Part shown: in pieces, positions 1 to 11,367 of the stretch
How positions within the stretch are numbered: position 1 is the stretch's first letter
Layout of the letters: each line of letters starts with the position of its first letter
Assembly (NCBI RefSeq): GCF_022179305.1
Contig: NZ_BPQP01000028.1
Location: 1 to 64,000, forward strand
DNA: 64,000 bases
Direction: 5' to 3'
Origin: Methylobacterium iners
GTDB lineage: Bacteria > Pseudomonadota > Alphaproteobacteria > Rhizobiales > Beijerinckiaceae
Notes under the pieces: model-generated
Seen by the model: only the letters and a program-made list of their open reading frames with translations
Told to the model about the DNA's origin: nothing
Database searches by the model: none
Position numbers and translations under genes: made by a program

Positions 1-225
1 GGGAAGGGCAAGGGTGGGGCCCCGCGATGGCAATCAACCGCACTCCGATGGCCCCCGTCCGGCTCCTCGACCTCCGAGGATTGCGCCCGGAGATGCGGCC
101 CGAAGTGTCCGCGCCGAGCTTCGGGTTCGGGCCAAGTTTTCGGCTTGGCAGTTTATTGAGGATTTTCGGGTTTTCTTGCCGGGCCACTTGCGCGTCGGCG
201 TCGCGGGCGGCCGAGAGATCTCCCG
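1..225. other. Upstream stretch without a recognised gene
   Basis: No coding sequence with a recognisable product is visible here. The part just before the BLUF-fold gene (about 136-180) is richer in A and T than its surroundings and probably carries that gene's promoter. pyrH, the usual upstream neighbour of frr in proteobacteria, is not present. Confidence 0.4.
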
Positions 226-717
226 ATGCCTCTGTCCCAGATCGTCTTCTTCAGCCGCAACCGGGTGACACTCGCCGGCGGCTCGATGCGCGAGATGGTC
301 CGCGACATCCTCGCCGCCTGCCACAACTACGACCGCGTCTCGGGCCTCACCGGCGCGCTCGTCTTCAATGAGGACTTCTTCCTGCAGGCGATGGAGGGAG
401 AGCGCAGCGCGATCTCCGAGCAGCTCTGGGGCTTGGCCGCCGATCATCGCCTCAGCGGCATGGTCCTCGTCTCGTGCCGCACCATCGAACGGCGGGACTT
501 CGAGGGCTGGATGGTCGGCTATGCCGGGCATTCCGAGCCCCTCGACGCGATCTACATGCATTATGGCACGGCCGCGAAGCTCGACCCGACCGACATGTCG
601 GTCCAGGGCATGATCGACCTCCTGCGCGCCTTCGCGCATCTCGACGGCAGCCACTTCGTCCAGAGGGCCGGCGCAGCAGGGGTTCCGTTGCGGGAGCCGC
701 CGCGGCGCGGCGCCTGA
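226..717 (+). CDS. BLUF-fold protein with non-canonical flavin-site residues
   Basis: This 163-residue protein has the BLUF layout over roughly residues 4-100: a beta-strand ending in the FFSRN motif, a helix leading into SGLTGALVF, the FFLQAMEGE motif, and RDFEGWMVG. BLUF domains bind FAD and sense blue light through a Tyr-Gln-Asn network. Aligned to PixD, the photocycle Tyr8 is Phe8 here and the Asn32 position is Asp36. The central Gln (Gln54) is kept. The C-terminal 60 residues have no recognised output domain, so it is a short, stand-alone BLUF. It sits just upstream of frr on the same strand but is probably a separate unit. The fold assignment is firm. Photochemical activity is doubtful because Tyr-to-Phe changes abolish the photocycle in characterised BLUF proteins. 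Confidence 0.8.
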   Translation: MPLSQIVFFSRNRVTLAGGSMREMVRDILAACHNYDRVSGLTGALVFNEDFFLQAMEGERSAISEQLWGLAADHRLSGMVLVSCRTIERRDFEGWMVGYAGHSEPLDAIYMHYGTAAKLDPTDMSVQGMIDLLRAFAHLDGSHFVQRAGAAGVPLREPPRRGA

Positions 718-827
718 TCTTCACGCGAAGCCTATTTGCGGCAGGTCGGCTTTTGGTTCATTGAGGCCGGCGAACGGGCCTGCGGGCCCGGCTTCGTTCC
801 CTTGATCGCGTCGGGATGACTTCACGC

Positions 828-1391
828 ATGGCAACCCCTGACTTCGACCTGAACGACATCAAGCGCCGCATGCAGGGCGCCGTCACCTCGCTGAAGGGCG
901 ACCTCGGCTCGCTGCGCACCGGCCGCGCGACCCCCAGCATCCTCGATCCGATCCAGGTGGACGCCTACGGCGCGATGATGCCGATGGCCCAGGTCGCCAC
1001 GGTCAGCGTGCCGGAGCCGCGTCTCCTCAGCATCTCCGTCTGGGACCGCGGCATGATCGGCGCCGTGGAGAAGGCGATCCGCGAATCCGATCTCGGCCTC
1101 AACCCTCAGACCGAGGGCCAGACCATCCGGCTGCGCATCCCCGAGATGAACGAGCAGCGCCGCAAGGAGATGGTCAAGGTCGCCCACAAGTACACGGAGG
1201 AGGCCCGCGTCGCGGTCCGCCACGTGCGCCGCGACGGGCTCGACCACCTCAAGAAGCTCGAGAAGGACGGCGCGATCAGCGAGGACGACGAGAAGCGTCA
1301 GGCCGCCGACGTCCAGAAGGCGACCGACCAGTACATCGCCGAAATCGATGGGGTGCTCGCCGCCAAGGAGAAGGAGATCATGCAGGTCTAG
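828..1391 (+). CDS. frr: Ribosome recycling factor
   Basis: Frr works with EF-G to split the post-termination ribosome. The 187-residue product has the usual family length and the hallmark [10 protein letters not shown] segment near residue 30, followed by the central [11 protein letters not shown] and the C-terminal helical [17 protein letters not shown] region. An in-frame ATG lies 12 bases further upstream at 816; the later ATG was chosen because it gives the usual MATPDFDL-type N-terminus. It heads a same-strand run through uppS, cdsA, dxr, rseP, bamA and lpxD, the normal alphaproteobacterial order. It is unusual that pyrH is not directly upstream. Confidence 0.96.
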   Translation: MATPDFDLNDIKRRMQGAVTSLKGDLGSLRTGRATPSILDPIQVDAYGAMMPMAQVATVSVPEPRLLSISVWDRGMIGAVEKAIRESDLGLNPQTEGQTIRLRIPEMNEQRRKEMVKVAHKYTEEARVAVRHVRRDGLDHLKKLEKDGAISEDDEKRQAADVQKATDQYIAEIDGVLAAKEKEIMQV

Positions 1392-1493
1392 TTCAGGCCC
1401 CGCGTGATCGAGTGGGTCGAGGGTCGGCAAGGCACGAGACGAGGGAGAGGCGCGTTGGGTCGCTTTACGGGCGCGCGTCAGATCGAGGCAGCG

Positions 1494-2264
1494 ATGACGG
1501 CCGACGTCGAGACGGTGGTGCGGCCGGATTCCGCGTCGAGCCAGACGCCCGCCCGCGTCCCGGACCACGTCGCCATCATCATGGACGGCAACGGCCGCTG
1601 GGCGGCCCGGCGCGGCCTGCCGCGGGTCGAGGGTCACCGCCGCGGCGTCGAGGCGGTGCGCCGGGCCGTGCGCTCGGCGATCGAGCTCGGCGTGCGCTAC
1701 CTGACGATCTACAGCTTCTCGGCCGAGAACTGGCGCCGGCCCCCCGCCGAGGTCGCCGACCTCATGGGGCTGCTCAAGCTCTTCATGCTGCGCGACCTCG
1801 CCGAGCTCCACGCCAACGACGTGCGGGTGCGCATCATCGGTGCGCGCGACGGCCTGAGCCCGGACATCGCCGGCCTTCTCGAGGAGGCCGAGCGGCGCAC
1901 CTGCCGCAACACCGGCCTGACCCTCGTCGTCGCCTTCAATTACGGCGGGCGCCAGGAGATCCTGCGGGCGGTCCGGCGCCTCGCCGAGGCGGTCGCCGAG
2001 GGGCGCCTGCGGCCCGACGCGATCGGCCTCGACGCGATCACGGGGGCGCTGGACACCGCGGGCATCCCCGATCCGGACCTCGTGATCCGCACCTCGGGCG
2101 AGCAGCGCCTCTCGAACTTCCTGACCTGGCAGACGGCCTATGCGGAATACGTGATCGCGCCGGAATTCTGGCCCGACTTCGACCACGAGTCCTTCCTCGC
2201 GGCGCTGGACGAGTACAACCGTCGCGACCGCCGCTTCGGCGGCCTCAGCGACAAGGCGGGATGA
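1494..2264 (+). CDS. uppS: Isoprenyl transferase (undecaprenyl diphosphate synthase)
   Basis: This cytosolic cis-prenyltransferase builds undecaprenyl diphosphate, the lipid carrier for peptidoglycan and polysaccharide precursors, from farnesyl and isopentenyl diphosphate. The 256-residue product carries the family P-loop-like motif IMDGNGRWA with the catalytic Asp, a [12 protein letters not shown] strand, and the C-terminal [16 protein letters not shown] signature. The ATG at 1494 follows a GAGG-like ribosome site and gives the family length; a GTG at 1404 would add about 30 residues without family resemblance. The stop overlaps the cdsA start by four bases (ATGA), pointing to coupled translation. 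Confidence 0.96.
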   Translation: MTADVETVVRPDSASSQTPARVPDHVAIIMDGNGRWAARRGLPRVEGHRRGVEAVRRAVRSAIELGVRYLTIYSFSAENWRRPPAEVADLMGLLKLFMLRDLAELHANDVRVRIIGARDGLSPDIAGLLEEAERRTCRNTGLTLVVAFNYGGRQEILRAVRRLAEAVAEGRLRPDAIGLDAITGALDTAGIPDPDLVIRTSGEQRLSNFLTWQTAYAEYVIAPEFWPDFDHESFLAALDEYNRRDRRFGGLSDKAG

Positions 2265-3124
2265 TGATCGCCGGCGGCGAGACGGCGCCGCGCCACACCC
2301 CGTTCGGGAGCCGCGAGTTCCAGGCGCGCGTGTTCTCGGCCGTGGTGCTCGCCGCAATCGTCCTCTCCGCCCTGGTCCTCGGGGGCTGGCCCTTCGCCCT
2401 GATCTGGCTCGCGGCGGCGATCGTGGCCGCCGCCGAGTGGATCGGGATACGCCGGATCGCGCCGCGGCGCGCCCTCCTCGCCGTGACCGCGCTCACGCTC
2501 ACCGGCCTCGTCGCCTCCCTGCAGCTCGGGGCTCCGGTCGCCGCCCTCGTCGTCATCGGGGGGCTGGGGCTCGGCGCCGCCCTCGTCCTGGCGAAAGGGG
2601 AGGGGGGCCGGCTCGCCGCTGCGCTCGGTCTCATCGGGGCAGGAATCCTCGCCCTCGTTCCGACCGCGCTGAGGAACGATCCGGCCATCGGCATCCTCGG
2701 CCCGGCCTGGATGTTCGCCGTGGTCTGGTCCACCGACATCGTCGCCTACTTCACCGGCCGGGCGCTGGGCGGCCCGAAGCTCATGCCGCGGGTCAGCCCG
2801 AAGAAGACCTGGTCCGGCGCGTTGGGGGGACTCGCCGCCGGGACCGGGGCGGGAATCGGGCTCGTCCTCTTCGCCCGCGAGCACGGCTGGAGCATGCTCG
2901 CGGCCGCGCCGCTCCCCGCCGTGGCCCTGGCGAGCGCGCTGGCCTCCGTCCTCAGCCAGGCCGGCGACCTCGCCGAATCCGCCGTGAAGCGGCGATGCGG
3001 CGTCAAGGATTCCGGCCGTTCGATCCCGGGCCACGGCGGCGCCATGGACCGCCTCGACGGCTTCTTCGCCGTGGCCCTCCTCGTCGGGCTCGCCCTGATC
3101 ATCCACCGCCTCGCCGCGGCCTGA
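2261..3124 (+). CDS. cdsA: Phosphatidate cytidylyltransferase
   Basis: CdsA makes CDP-diacylglycerol from phosphatidic acid and CTP at the inner membrane, feeding all phospholipid synthesis. The 287-residue protein is strongly hydrophobic, with several membrane helices after a short polar N-terminus. Near residue 245 it has the full family signature: [13 protein letters not shown] followed by [13 protein letters not shown]. The start codon overlaps the uppS stop as ATGA. A second Met directly follows the first, so either could be used. dxr begins 13 bases after the stop. Confidence 0.95.
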   Translation: MMIAGGETAPRHTPFGSREFQARVFSAVVLAAIVLSALVLGGWPFALIWLAAAIVAAAEWIGIRRIAPRRALLAVTALTLTGLVASLQLGAPVAALVVIGGLGLGAALVLAKGEGGRLAAALGLIGAGILALVPTALRNDPAIGILGPAWMFAVVWSTDIVAYFTGRALGGPKLMPRVSPKKTWSGALGGLAAGTGAGIGLVLFAREHGWSMLAAAPLPAVALASALASVLSQAGDLAESAVKRRCGVKDSGRSIPGHGGAMDRLDGFFAVALLVGLALIIHRLAAA

Positions 3125-3137
3125 AGGAACTCGTCCG

Positions 3138-4316
3138 TTGCGTCTCACCGTCACCATCCTCGGCGCCACCGGCTCGATCGGCCGCTCGACCACCGACCTG
3201 CTGGTCCAGCATCGCGACCGCTTCCGCGTCGGTGCCCTGGTCGGCGGCCGCGACGCGATCGCTCTGGCCAAGCTCGCGCGCGAGCTCGACGCCAACTTCG
3301 CCGCGCTGGCCGACGAGTCCGCCGGTCCGGCCCTGCGCGAGGCGCTCTCGGGGTCCGGCATCGCCTGCGGGGCGGGGGAGGCGGCCGTGCTCGAGGCCGT
3401 GGCGCGCGAGGCCGACATCGTGGTCGCGGCGGTGAGCGGCGCGGCCGGCCTCAAACCCACCCATGCCGCCCTGCGGCTCGGCCGGACCGTGGCGCTCGCC
3501 AACAAGGAGAGCCTGGTCTGCGCCGGCGACGCCTTCATGCGCGACGCCGCCCGCTACCGCGCCCGCCTCCTGCCTGTGGATTCCGAGCACAACGCGCTCG
3601 CCCAGGCGCTGGGCGACGGCAGGGTCGCCGACGTCGCGAAGATGACCATCACGGCCTCGGGCGGTCCGTTCCGGACCTGGGCCCGCGAGCGCATCGCCGC
3701 CGCCTCCCCGGCGGAGGCCGCCGCCCACCCGACCTGGTCGATGGGCATGAAGATCAACATCGATTCCGCCTCGCTCATGAACAAGGGGCTGGAGCTGATC
3801 GAGGCGCACCACCTCTTCGCGATCGAGCCGGAGCGCCTCGACGTCATCGTCCATCCGCAATCCATCGTGCACGGCCTCGTCACCTGGCGCGACGGCGCCG
3901 TGACGGCGGGTCTCGCCATGCCCGACATGCGGGTGCCGATAGCCCATTGCCTCGGCCTCGGCGACCGCCTGACGATCGAGCGCGGGCGCGGCCTCGACCT
4001 CGCGGCGACGGGAAGCCTCACCTTCGAGCCGGCCGACGAGGCGCGCTTCCCCTGCCTAGCGATCGCCCGCGCGGCGCTCGCCGAGGGCGGCGCGGTGCCG
4101 ACCGTGATGAACGCCGCCAACGAGATCGCGGTGGCCGCCTTCATCCGCGGCGAGATCCCGTTCTACGGCATCGCCGACCTCGTAGAGCGGGCCTGCACGC
4201 ACTTCGCCGGGACCCACCGCGACGCCCCGGCCGACGTCGACGAGGCGCTCGCCATCGACGCCGAGGTCCGGAGCTGGAGCACGCAGGCGCTGCCCGAGCT
4301 GCGCGCGGCCGGGTGA
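3138..4316 (+). CDS. dxr: 1-deoxy-D-xylulose-5-phosphate reductoisomerase
   Basis: Dxr catalyses the second step of the MEP isoprenoid pathway, NADPH-dependent conversion of DXP to MEP. The 392-residue product has the Rossmann motif ILGATGSIGRST at the N-terminus, ALANKESLVCAG, the metal-binding PVDSEHNAL segment, and the MNAANEIAV region near the C-terminus. The start is TTG at 3138, supported by an AAGGAA ribosome site eight bases upstream and by the immediate start of the Rossmann strand. It supplies isoprenoid precursor in the same operon as uppS, which consumes it. Confidence 0.95.
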   Translation: MRLTVTILGATGSIGRSTTDLLVQHRDRFRVGALVGGRDAIALAKLARELDANFAALADESAGPALREALSGSGIACGAGEAAVLEAVAREADIVVAAVSGAAGLKPTHAALRLGRTVALANKESLVCAGDAFMRDAARYRARLLPVDSEHNALAQALGDGRVADVAKMTITASGGPFRTWARERIAAASPAEAAAHPTWSMGMKINIDSASLMNKGLELIEAHHLFAIEPERLDVIVHPQSIVHGLVTWRDGAVTAGLAMPDMRVPIAHCLGLGDRLTIERGRGLDLAATGSLTFEPADEARFPCLAIARAALAEGGAVPTVMNAANEIAVAAFIRGEIPFYGIADLVERACTHFAGTHRDAPADVDEALAIDAEVRSWSTQALPELRAAG

Positions 4317-4520
4317 CCGACCGTCCCGATTGACGAGCTGCGCGCCCGGGCGGGGCGCGGGCGTTCACCCTCTCTCCAACAAAGCGGGGAGGGCGGCCCG
4401 GTTTGGCCCGCCCGGGATTGCCATGCGACCATGATGCGGCCTCTCCTGCCTTTGCGTTGGCGCCGAAGCGATCCGATCTGCTAGAGATCGCCGCCCGACG
4501 AGCGGCCTGAGGACCGAGAG

Positions 4521-5681
4521 ATGGAATTCCTGAACGCCATGAGCGGCACGGCCGCCGGCTTCTTCGGCGCGGTGATCCCGTTCCTCATCGTGCTCACCAT
4601 CGTCGTCTTCGTGCACGAGATGGGGCACTTCCTGGTCGGGCGCTGGTGCGGGGTCGGGGTTCACGCCTTCTCCATCGGGTTCGGGCCGGAGCTCCTCGGC
4701 TTCAACGACCGGCACGGCACGCGCTGGAAGCTCTGCGCGATCCCGCTCGGCGGCTACGTCAAGTTCTACGGCGACGCCAACGGCGCCAGCGTGCCGGACC
4801 CGGCCGCGCTCGCCCGGATGGATCCGCGCGAGCGCGCGATCAGCTTCCCGACCCAGCCCTTGCCGAAGCGCGCGGCCATCGTCGCGGCGGGGCCGATCGC
4901 CAACTTCCTGCTGGCGATCCTCCTGTTCGGGGGCGCGATCTACTTCGGCGGCCGCTACGAGATCCCGGCGCGCGTCGTCGGCGTGGTGGCCGGCAGCGCC
5001 GCCGAGCGCGCCGGCTTCCAGCCCGGCGACGTGATCCAGTCCATCGACGGCGCGCCGGTCAACAGCTTCATGGAGATGCAGCGGACGGTCACCGGCAGCG
5101 GCGGCTCGAGCCTGATCGTGACCGTCGACCGCGGCGGCGAGGCCCGGCAGCTCACCGCGACGCCCGACACCGTCGAGGAGCGGACCCCCTTCGGCCGGCA
5201 CCGGTTCGGGCGCCTCGGCCTGCAGGGGCCGAAGGCCGAGGAGGCGAAGCTCGTCCATTACGGGCCGTTCCAGTCGCTCAAGCTCGGCATCTACGAGACC
5301 TACTTCGTCGTCGACCGGACGCTCGCCTATATCGGCAAGCTAGTCACCGGCCGCGAATCGCCGGACCAGCTCTCAGGCCCCATCGGGATCGCGCGGGTCT
5401 CGGGCGAGGTCGCCAAGGTCGGCGGCGTGGCCGGCCTGATCGGGCTCGTCGCGCTCCTCTCCGTCTCAATCGGGCTCTTGAACCTCTTTCCCGTGCCGCT
5501 CCTCGACGGCGGCCACCTGCTCTTCTACGCCTACGAGGCCGTGCGCGGCCGGGCGCTGAGCGAGCGGGCGCAGGAGATCGGGTTCCGCATCGGGCTCGCC
5601 CTGGTGCTCATGCTGATGCTGTTCGCGGCCTGGAACGACATCCTAAACCTCGGCGCCTCCTGGGGGGCGAAGGGGACCTGA
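4521..5681 (+). CDS. rseP: RseP-type intramembrane zinc metalloprotease
   Basis: This is a site-2 protease of the RseP/MmpA family, which cuts membrane-spanning anti-sigma factors or other membrane substrates. The 386-residue protein has the zinc motif HEMGH in its first membrane helix (residues about 32-36), a periplasmic PDZ domain (about 130-210, GVVAGSAAERAGFQPGD), and the third metal-ligand motif NLFPVPLLDGGHL near residue 325. Single PDZ and overall length match alphaproteobacterial members. A 204-base gap separates it from dxr. Its usual partner bamA lies downstream after a structured leader. The ribosome site is weak. Confidence 0.94.
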   Translation: MEFLNAMSGTAAGFFGAVIPFLIVLTIVVFVHEMGHFLVGRWCGVGVHAFSIGFGPELLGFNDRHGTRWKLCAIPLGGYVKFYGDANGASVPDPAALARMDPRERAISFPTQPLPKRAAIVAAGPIANFLLAILLFGGAIYFGGRYEIPARVVGVVAGSAAERAGFQPGDVIQSIDGAPVNSFMEMQRTVTGSGGSSLIVTVDRGGEARQLTATPDTVEERTPFGRHRFGRLGLQGPKAEEAKLVHYGPFQSLKLGIYETYFVVDRTLAYIGKLVTGRESPDQLSGPIGIARVSGEVAKVGGVAGLIGLVALLSVSIGLLNLFPVPLLDGGHLLFYAYEAVRGRALSERAQEIGFRIGLALVLMLMLFAAWNDILNLGASWGAKGT

Positions 5682-5752
5682 GGCGCCGCCGAGGCGTGGC
5701 CGTGTGCCGTTCCGCACCGGGTGGCGGCATCCCCGCCGGCCGGGCCGTGGGC

Positions 5753-5946
5753 GGGTTTACGCTTCGTAAACCCTGTCGGGATATCGCCGAAAACCGTTAA
5801 GTGACCGGAAGGCCACGTCTCCCAAAATCCCTAACGAGCGATGACCCCGAGCGTTTGCTTCGCTCGGGAAACTCGGTAGAAGCTGGACTGGGACCAAGTG
5901 ACGAGACGACCGGTAAACCGGCGATCGTCTGCGGGTGCAAACCCGC
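5753..5946 (+). promoter_or_regulatory. Run of perfect hairpins upstream of bamA
   Basis: The 292-base gap before bamA contains four perfect inverted repeats. They are a 9-bp stem with a 3-base loop (5753-5773), an 8-bp stem with a 7-base loop (5846-5868), CCGG-TAAA-CCGG (5910-5921) and a 6-bp stem closed by a GCAA tetraloop (5931-5946). The last ends 27 bases before the bamA start codon. The stems are read directly from the sequence. A role as a structured 5' leader or as operator sites is inference. Confidence 0.5.
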
Positions 5947-5973
5947 GTCAACCATAAAAAGACGGGCGATTAC

Positions 5974-8529
5974 ATGATCTCGATGACGGGGAAGCGTCGA
6001 CGCAAGTCGGCCGAGCGGACCATCGTCCTAGTCGCCGCTGCGGCCGCCGGGCTTGTTCTGGGCGGGACCGCGCAGGCGCAGCAGATCGTCGTCCAGGGCA
6101 ACAAGCGCGTCGATTCCGACACGATCCGCTCCTACGTCACCGGCACCGCCTCGGGCTCCCCGGAGGAAGCGCGACGCAACCTGCTCGCCACCGGCCTGTT
6201 CTCGGACGTGCGGGTCTCCCGCAGCGGCGGCAGCACGGTCGTGAGTGTGCGCGAGAACAACGTGATCAACCGCGTCGTGTTCGAGGGCAACAAGAAGGTC
6301 GAGAAGGCCACCCTCGAGGGGCAGATCGAAGCCAAGGGCCGCAGCGGCTTCAACGAGGCCGTCGTCCAGGCCGACCTGCAGCGCATCCGCGAGATCTACC
6401 GCCGGGCCGGCCGCGGCGGCGCCAAGGTCAGCTACCGCACCGTGGACCTGCCGAACGGCACCATCGACGTGATCTACGTGATCGACGAGGGCGACAAGAC
6501 CGGCATCAAGGCGATCAATTTCGTCGGCAACAATGCCTATTCGGAAGGCACCCTCAAGGACCTGATGTCGTCCTCGGAGATGAACTTCCTGAGCTTCATC
6601 AAGACCTCGGACGTCTACGACGCCGACCGCATCACCGCCGACCTCGACCTCGTCCGGCGCTACTACCTCAAGAACGGCTACGCCGACTTCCGGGTCGTCA
6701 ACGCCGACGCGCGCTACGTCGAGGGCGAGGGTGATGCCGGCTGGGTCATCACCGTGACCGTCGACGAGGGTGAGCAGTACCGCGTCGGCAACGTCGCGAT
6801 CGATTCCCGCCTGCCCGGCCTCGACACGCAGGGCCTCGACGGCGAGATCCGCACGGCGGTGGGCGACGTCTACAACGCCGAGGACGTCGAGAAGACGCTG
6901 AACGGCGTCACGACGCAGGTGAACCGCCAGGGCTACCCCTTCGCGCAGGTCCGCCCGACCGGCCAGCGCGACCGCGCCACCCGGACCGTCTCCCTCGGCT
7001 TCGTCGTCGAGGACGGCCCGCGCGTCTACGTCGAGCGCATCAACATCCGCGGCAACACCCGCACCCGCGACTACGTCATCCGCCGCGAGCTCGATATCAC
7101 CGAGGGCGACGCATACAACCGCGTCCTCACCGACCGGGCGGAGCGCCGCCTGAACGGCCTCGGCTTCTTCAAGAAGGTCCGCTTCTCCAACGAGCCGGGC
7201 TCCGCGGCCGACCGCGTCATCATCAACATCGATGTCGAGGATCAGCCCACGGGATCGTTCTCGGTGGCCGGCGGCTATTCGAGCCAGGACGGCATCATCG
7301 GCGAGGTCTCGGTCTCGGAATCGAACTTCCTCGGCCGCGGCCAGTTCGTGCGCGTCGCCGGCACCGCCGGCCAGTACTCGCGCGGCGTCGACTTCTCGTT
7401 CACCGAGCCGTACTTCCTCGGCTACCGCCTCGCTGCGGGCTTCGACGCCTTCTACAAGTACAGCGACCAGACCCGCTACTCGCGCTACGAGACCACCGTC
7501 TACGGCGGTCAGCTCCGCGTCGGCCTGCCGATCACGGAAGAGTTCGGCGTAACCCTGCGCTACTCGCTCTACAACACCGAACTGAAGGTGCCGAACACCC
7601 TCAAGCGGCCCTACAACGACTGCTCGAACCCGATCCCGGGTTACACCGATCGCTACCCCGCCGGCACGGTCATCAACGGCCAGAACGTCGGTGGCCTCGC
7701 GCGGTACCCGAACTGCGCGTTCGACGGCGAGGCCTCGATCGCGCTCAAGGGCTCGCAGGGCTCGACCCTGACCTCGCTCGCGGGTCTCACCCTGGCCTAC
7801 TCGACCTTGGACAGCTACGCCCAGCCCCGCAACGGCCTCTACGCCGAGGTGAAGCCGGACATCGCCGGCCTCGGCGGCGACTCGAAGTTCTTCCGCGCGA
7901 CGGGCGACGCCCGTTACTACAAGGAGATCTACGAGGACGTGGTTGGATTCGTCCGCTTCCAGGGCGGCCACATCACGGCGCTCAACGATCAGCCGCTTCG
8001 CATCACCGACCAGTTCTTCCTCGGTCCTTCGCTGGTCCGCGGCTTCGCCCCGAACGGCATCGGTCCGCGCGACGTCGGCATCGCCGACAGCCGCTCGAAC
8101 GCGATCGGCGGCACCACCTATGTCGGCGGCACCGTCGAGGTCCAGTTCCCGATCCCGGGCATCCCGCGGGATCTCGGCCTGAAGGGCGCGGTGTTCGCCG
8201 ATGCCGGCACGCTGTTCGGCTATAGCGGCCGCACCCAGTTCAACGTGAACGGCGATGCGCTCATCAACGGCATCGCGCCGGGCGGCCTCTGCAACTTCAA
8301 CACGAGCACCATCGGCGTCGAGCCGGAATGCGTGAACGTGCGCGACCGGGCCGTGATCCGCTCCTCGGTCGGTGCCTCGATCCTCTGGAACTCGCCGCTC
8401 GGACCGATCCGCTTCGACTACGCCTACGCCCTCTCGAAGGACGAGGGCGCCCGCGTCCCCGGCACGAACTTCCGGGTCGGCAAGGATCAGACCCAAGCGT
8501 TCCGGTTCTCCGGCGGCTCGCGCTTCTGA
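5974..8529 (+). CDS. bamA: Outer membrane protein assembly factor BamA
   Basis: BamA is the Omp85 core of the beta-barrel assembly machine in the outer membrane. The 851-residue precursor has a basic N-terminus and hydrophobic signal segment ending in AQAQ (residues about 1-36). Five POTRA-type repeats follow (about 37-430), recognisable by segments such as [33 protein letters not shown] and [14 protein letters not shown]. The C-terminal 16-strand barrel contains the VRGF motif near residue 690 and ends in the aromatic Phe typical of outer-membrane barrels. ATG at 5974 was chosen because it gives a clean signal peptide; a GTG at 5935 is possible. lpxD follows after a hairpin. Confidence 0.95.
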   Translation: MISMTGKRRRKSAERTIVLVAAAAAGLVLGGTAQAQQIVVQGNKRVDSDTIRSYVTGTASGSPEEARRNLLATGLFSDVRVSRSGGSTVVSVRENNVINRVVFEGNKKVEKATLEGQIEAKGRSGFNEAVVQADLQRIREIYRRAGRGGAKVSYRTVDLPNGTIDVIYVIDEGDKTGIKAINFVGNNAYSEGTLKDLMSSSEMNFLSFIKTSDVYDADRITADLDLVRRYYLKNGYADFRVVNADARYVEGEGDAGWVITVTVDEGEQYRVGNVAIDSRLPGLDTQGLDGEIRTAVGDVYNAEDVEKTLNGVTTQVNRQGYPFAQVRPTGQRDRATRTVSLGFVVEDGPRVYVERINIRGNTRTRDYVIRRELDITEGDAYNRVLTDRAERRLNGLGFFKKVRFSNEPGSAADRVIINIDVEDQPTGSFSVAGGYSSQDGIIGEVSVSESNFLGRGQFVRVAGTAGQYSRGVDFSFTEPYFLGYRLAAGFDAFYKYSDQTRYSRYETTVYGGQLRVGLPITEEFGVTLRYSLYNTELKVPNTLKRPYNDCSNPIPGYTDRYPAGTVINGQNVGGLARYPNCAFDGEASIALKGSQGSTLTSLAGLTLAYSTLDSYAQPRNGLYAEVKPDIAGLGGDSKFFRATGDARYYKEIYEDVVGFVRFQGGHITALNDQPLRITDQFFLGPSLVRGFAPNGIGPRDVGIADSRSNAIGGTTYVGGTVEVQFPIPGIPRDLGLKGAVFADAGTLFGYSGRTQFNVNGDALINGIAPGGLCNFNTSTIGVEPECVNVRDRAVIRSSVGASILWNSPLGPIRFDYAYALSKDEGARVPGTNFRVGKDQTQAFRFSGGSRF

Positions 8530-8534
8530 GGACG

Positions 8535-8562
8535 CGCGCCGCCTCCATCCCGAGGCGGCGCG
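8535..8562 (+). terminator. Hairpin between bamA and lpxD
   Basis: An 11-bp perfect GC-rich stem (8535-8545 with 8552-8562) encloses a 6-base loop and is followed by a short T-containing stretch. It lies five bases after the bamA stop and ten before the lpxD start, and no Shine-Dalgarno sequence is seen in that short space. It may be a partial terminator or RNA-stability element that lowers lpxD expression. Confidence 0.5.
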
Positions 8563-8572
8563 TTCTCATCCC

Positions 8573-9631
8573 ATGTCGAGCCCCCAGTTCTTCACAGCTC
8601 AAATCGTCATCAGCCTCGGCGCCGTCGCCGAGGCTGCGCGCGTTTCGCTTCCCGACGGGGTCGACTCCCAGGCCGTCATCAGCGGCGCGGCGCCCCTCGA
8701 GAGCGCCGGGGCGCGCGACCTGGCCTACATGGACAACGCCCGCTACGGCGACGCGCTCGCGGCGACGCGGGCGGGCGCCTGCCTCGTGGCGCCCCGCTTC
8801 GCGGCCCGGGTGCCAGCCTCGACCGTCGCGCTCGTCACTCGCGATCCCTACCGCGTCTACGCCGAGATCCTCGCGCGCCTGCACCCCGACGCGATGCGTC
8901 CCGCCTCGATGTTCGGCGCGAGCGGCGTCTCCCCGGGCGCGCACCTGCATCCGGAAGCGCGCCTCGAGGCCAATGTCCGTGTCGATCCCGGCGCCGTCAT
9001 CGGGCCGCACGCCGAGATCGGCTCCGGCACGGTGATCGGCCCGAACGCGGCCGTGGGCCCGAATGTCCGGATCGGGCGCGGTTGCGCCATCGGCGCCGGG
9101 GCCACCATCGCTCACGCCCTCGTCGGCGACCGGGTGATCGTCCATCCCGGCGCGCGCATCGGCCAGGACGGCTTCGGCTTCGCCATGGGCGCCAGTCACC
9201 TCAAGGTGCCCCAGATCGGACGGGTCATCGTGCAGGACGACGTCGAGATCGGCGCCAACACCACGATCGACCGGGGCGCCAGCCGCGACACGGTGATCGG
9301 GGAGGGCACCAAGATCGATAACCTCGTCCAGATCGCCCACAACGTGGTGATCGGCCGCCACTGCGTGATCGTCTCGGGCGTCGGCATCTCAGGCTCGACG
9401 ACGCTGGAGGATTACGTGGTGCTCGGCGGCCAGGTCGGCGTCGTCGGCCATCTGCGGATCGGCAAGGGCGCCCAGATCGCGGGCTCCTCCAACGTCAACC
9501 GCGACGTGCCGTCTGGCAGCCGCTGGGGCGGAACGCCGGCCAAGCCCGTGCGCGCCTGGTTCCGCGAACTGACGACCCTGGCGCGCCTCGCCGAACGCTC
9601 GGGCCGCGACGAGGACGAGCCCAAGGGCTGA
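8573..9631 (+). CDS. lpxD: UDP-3-O-acylglucosamine N-acyltransferase
   Basis: LpxD adds the second acyl chain to UDP-3-O-acyl-glucosamine in lipid A synthesis. The 352-residue protein has an N-terminal uridine-binding domain (about 1-100, with [18 protein letters not shown]). A left-handed beta-helix of hexapeptide repeats follows (about 110-320, for example [14 protein letters not shown] and [15 protein letters not shown]), with the catalytic-His region AHNVVIGRH. The ATG at 8573 gives the normal length. In most proteobacteria fabZ, lpxA and lpxB follow directly; here the next gene is an aminotransferase, so the rest of the pathway must be elsewhere if present. Confidence 0.94.
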   Translation: MSSPQFFTAQIVISLGAVAEAARVSLPDGVDSQAVISGAAPLESAGARDLAYMDNARYGDALAATRAGACLVAPRFAARVPASTVALVTRDPYRVYAEILARLHPDAMRPASMFGASGVSPGAHLHPEARLEANVRVDPGAVIGPHAEIGSGTVIGPNAAVGPNVRIGRGCAIGAGATIAHALVGDRVIVHPGARIGQDGFGFAMGASHLKVPQIGRVIVQDDVEIGANTTIDRGASRDTVIGEGTKIDNLVQIAHNVVIGRHCVIVSGVGISGSTTLEDYVVLGGQVGVVGHLRIGKGAQIAGSSNVNRDVPSGSRWGGTPAKPVRAWFRELTTLARLAERSGRDEDEPKG

Positions 9632-9712
9632 GCGCGCTGCGTTCTTGCCATGCATCCGTCGCGCGGGAGATCGCGCTTTGGCTCCCTTGCCGGCTTTCGA
9701 GACCGACACTAG

Positions 9713-10975
<1,263 letters not shown>

Positions 10976-11367
10976 AGCGGTCCCGACGCGGCCTCGAAGG
11001 ATCGAGGCCGCGGCATCGCGACGGTTGCCGGCTCCAGAGCGTGCCCCTACATCGGCCGTCCCTGCCGCCAATGCGCCCGATGGTCTCGCGAACCCTCTCG
11101 GGCCTGCATGGTGGCGCGGTCGGCAGTGACGGGACGGTGCGGACCAGTTCTCTGCACCGCTCCCTTGAGGCTCAGTGGGCCGAGCGGCTGCAGGAGTGTC
11201 GGCGGCGCGGGGAACAGGAACCGCGATTCCGGCGCAAGGCCCACAGATCGTTCCAGTTCGGGACACTACCCGCGCGGGCGCGGAAGCCGTCCGTTCACGA
11301 TCTTCGGTAAGGATGGTCTCGATCGGGGAACCGGTCTCGTTCCACGCGCAATCCGGGCCAGACCATC
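10976..11367. other. Intergenic stretch without a recognised gene
   Basis: About 390 bases between the aminotransferase and the next small gene. Apart from the hairpin at 10987-11012 no protein, RNA gene or repeat family was recognised. Short reading frames on both strands lack a convincing start site or family resemblance. Confidence 0.5.
10987..11012 (+). terminator. Hairpin terminator after aatA
   Basis: An 11-bp perfect stem (10987-10997 paired with 11002-11012) with an AGGA loop begins 12 bases after the aminotransferase stop. There is no T-run, as is common in GC-rich genomes, so the terminator role rests on position and stem strength. Confidence 0.55.

Noticed and set aside
6028-8496. 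Long minus-strand open frame opposite bamA
   Set aside because: Same antisense shadow effect; its product resembles no protein and bamA is intact.
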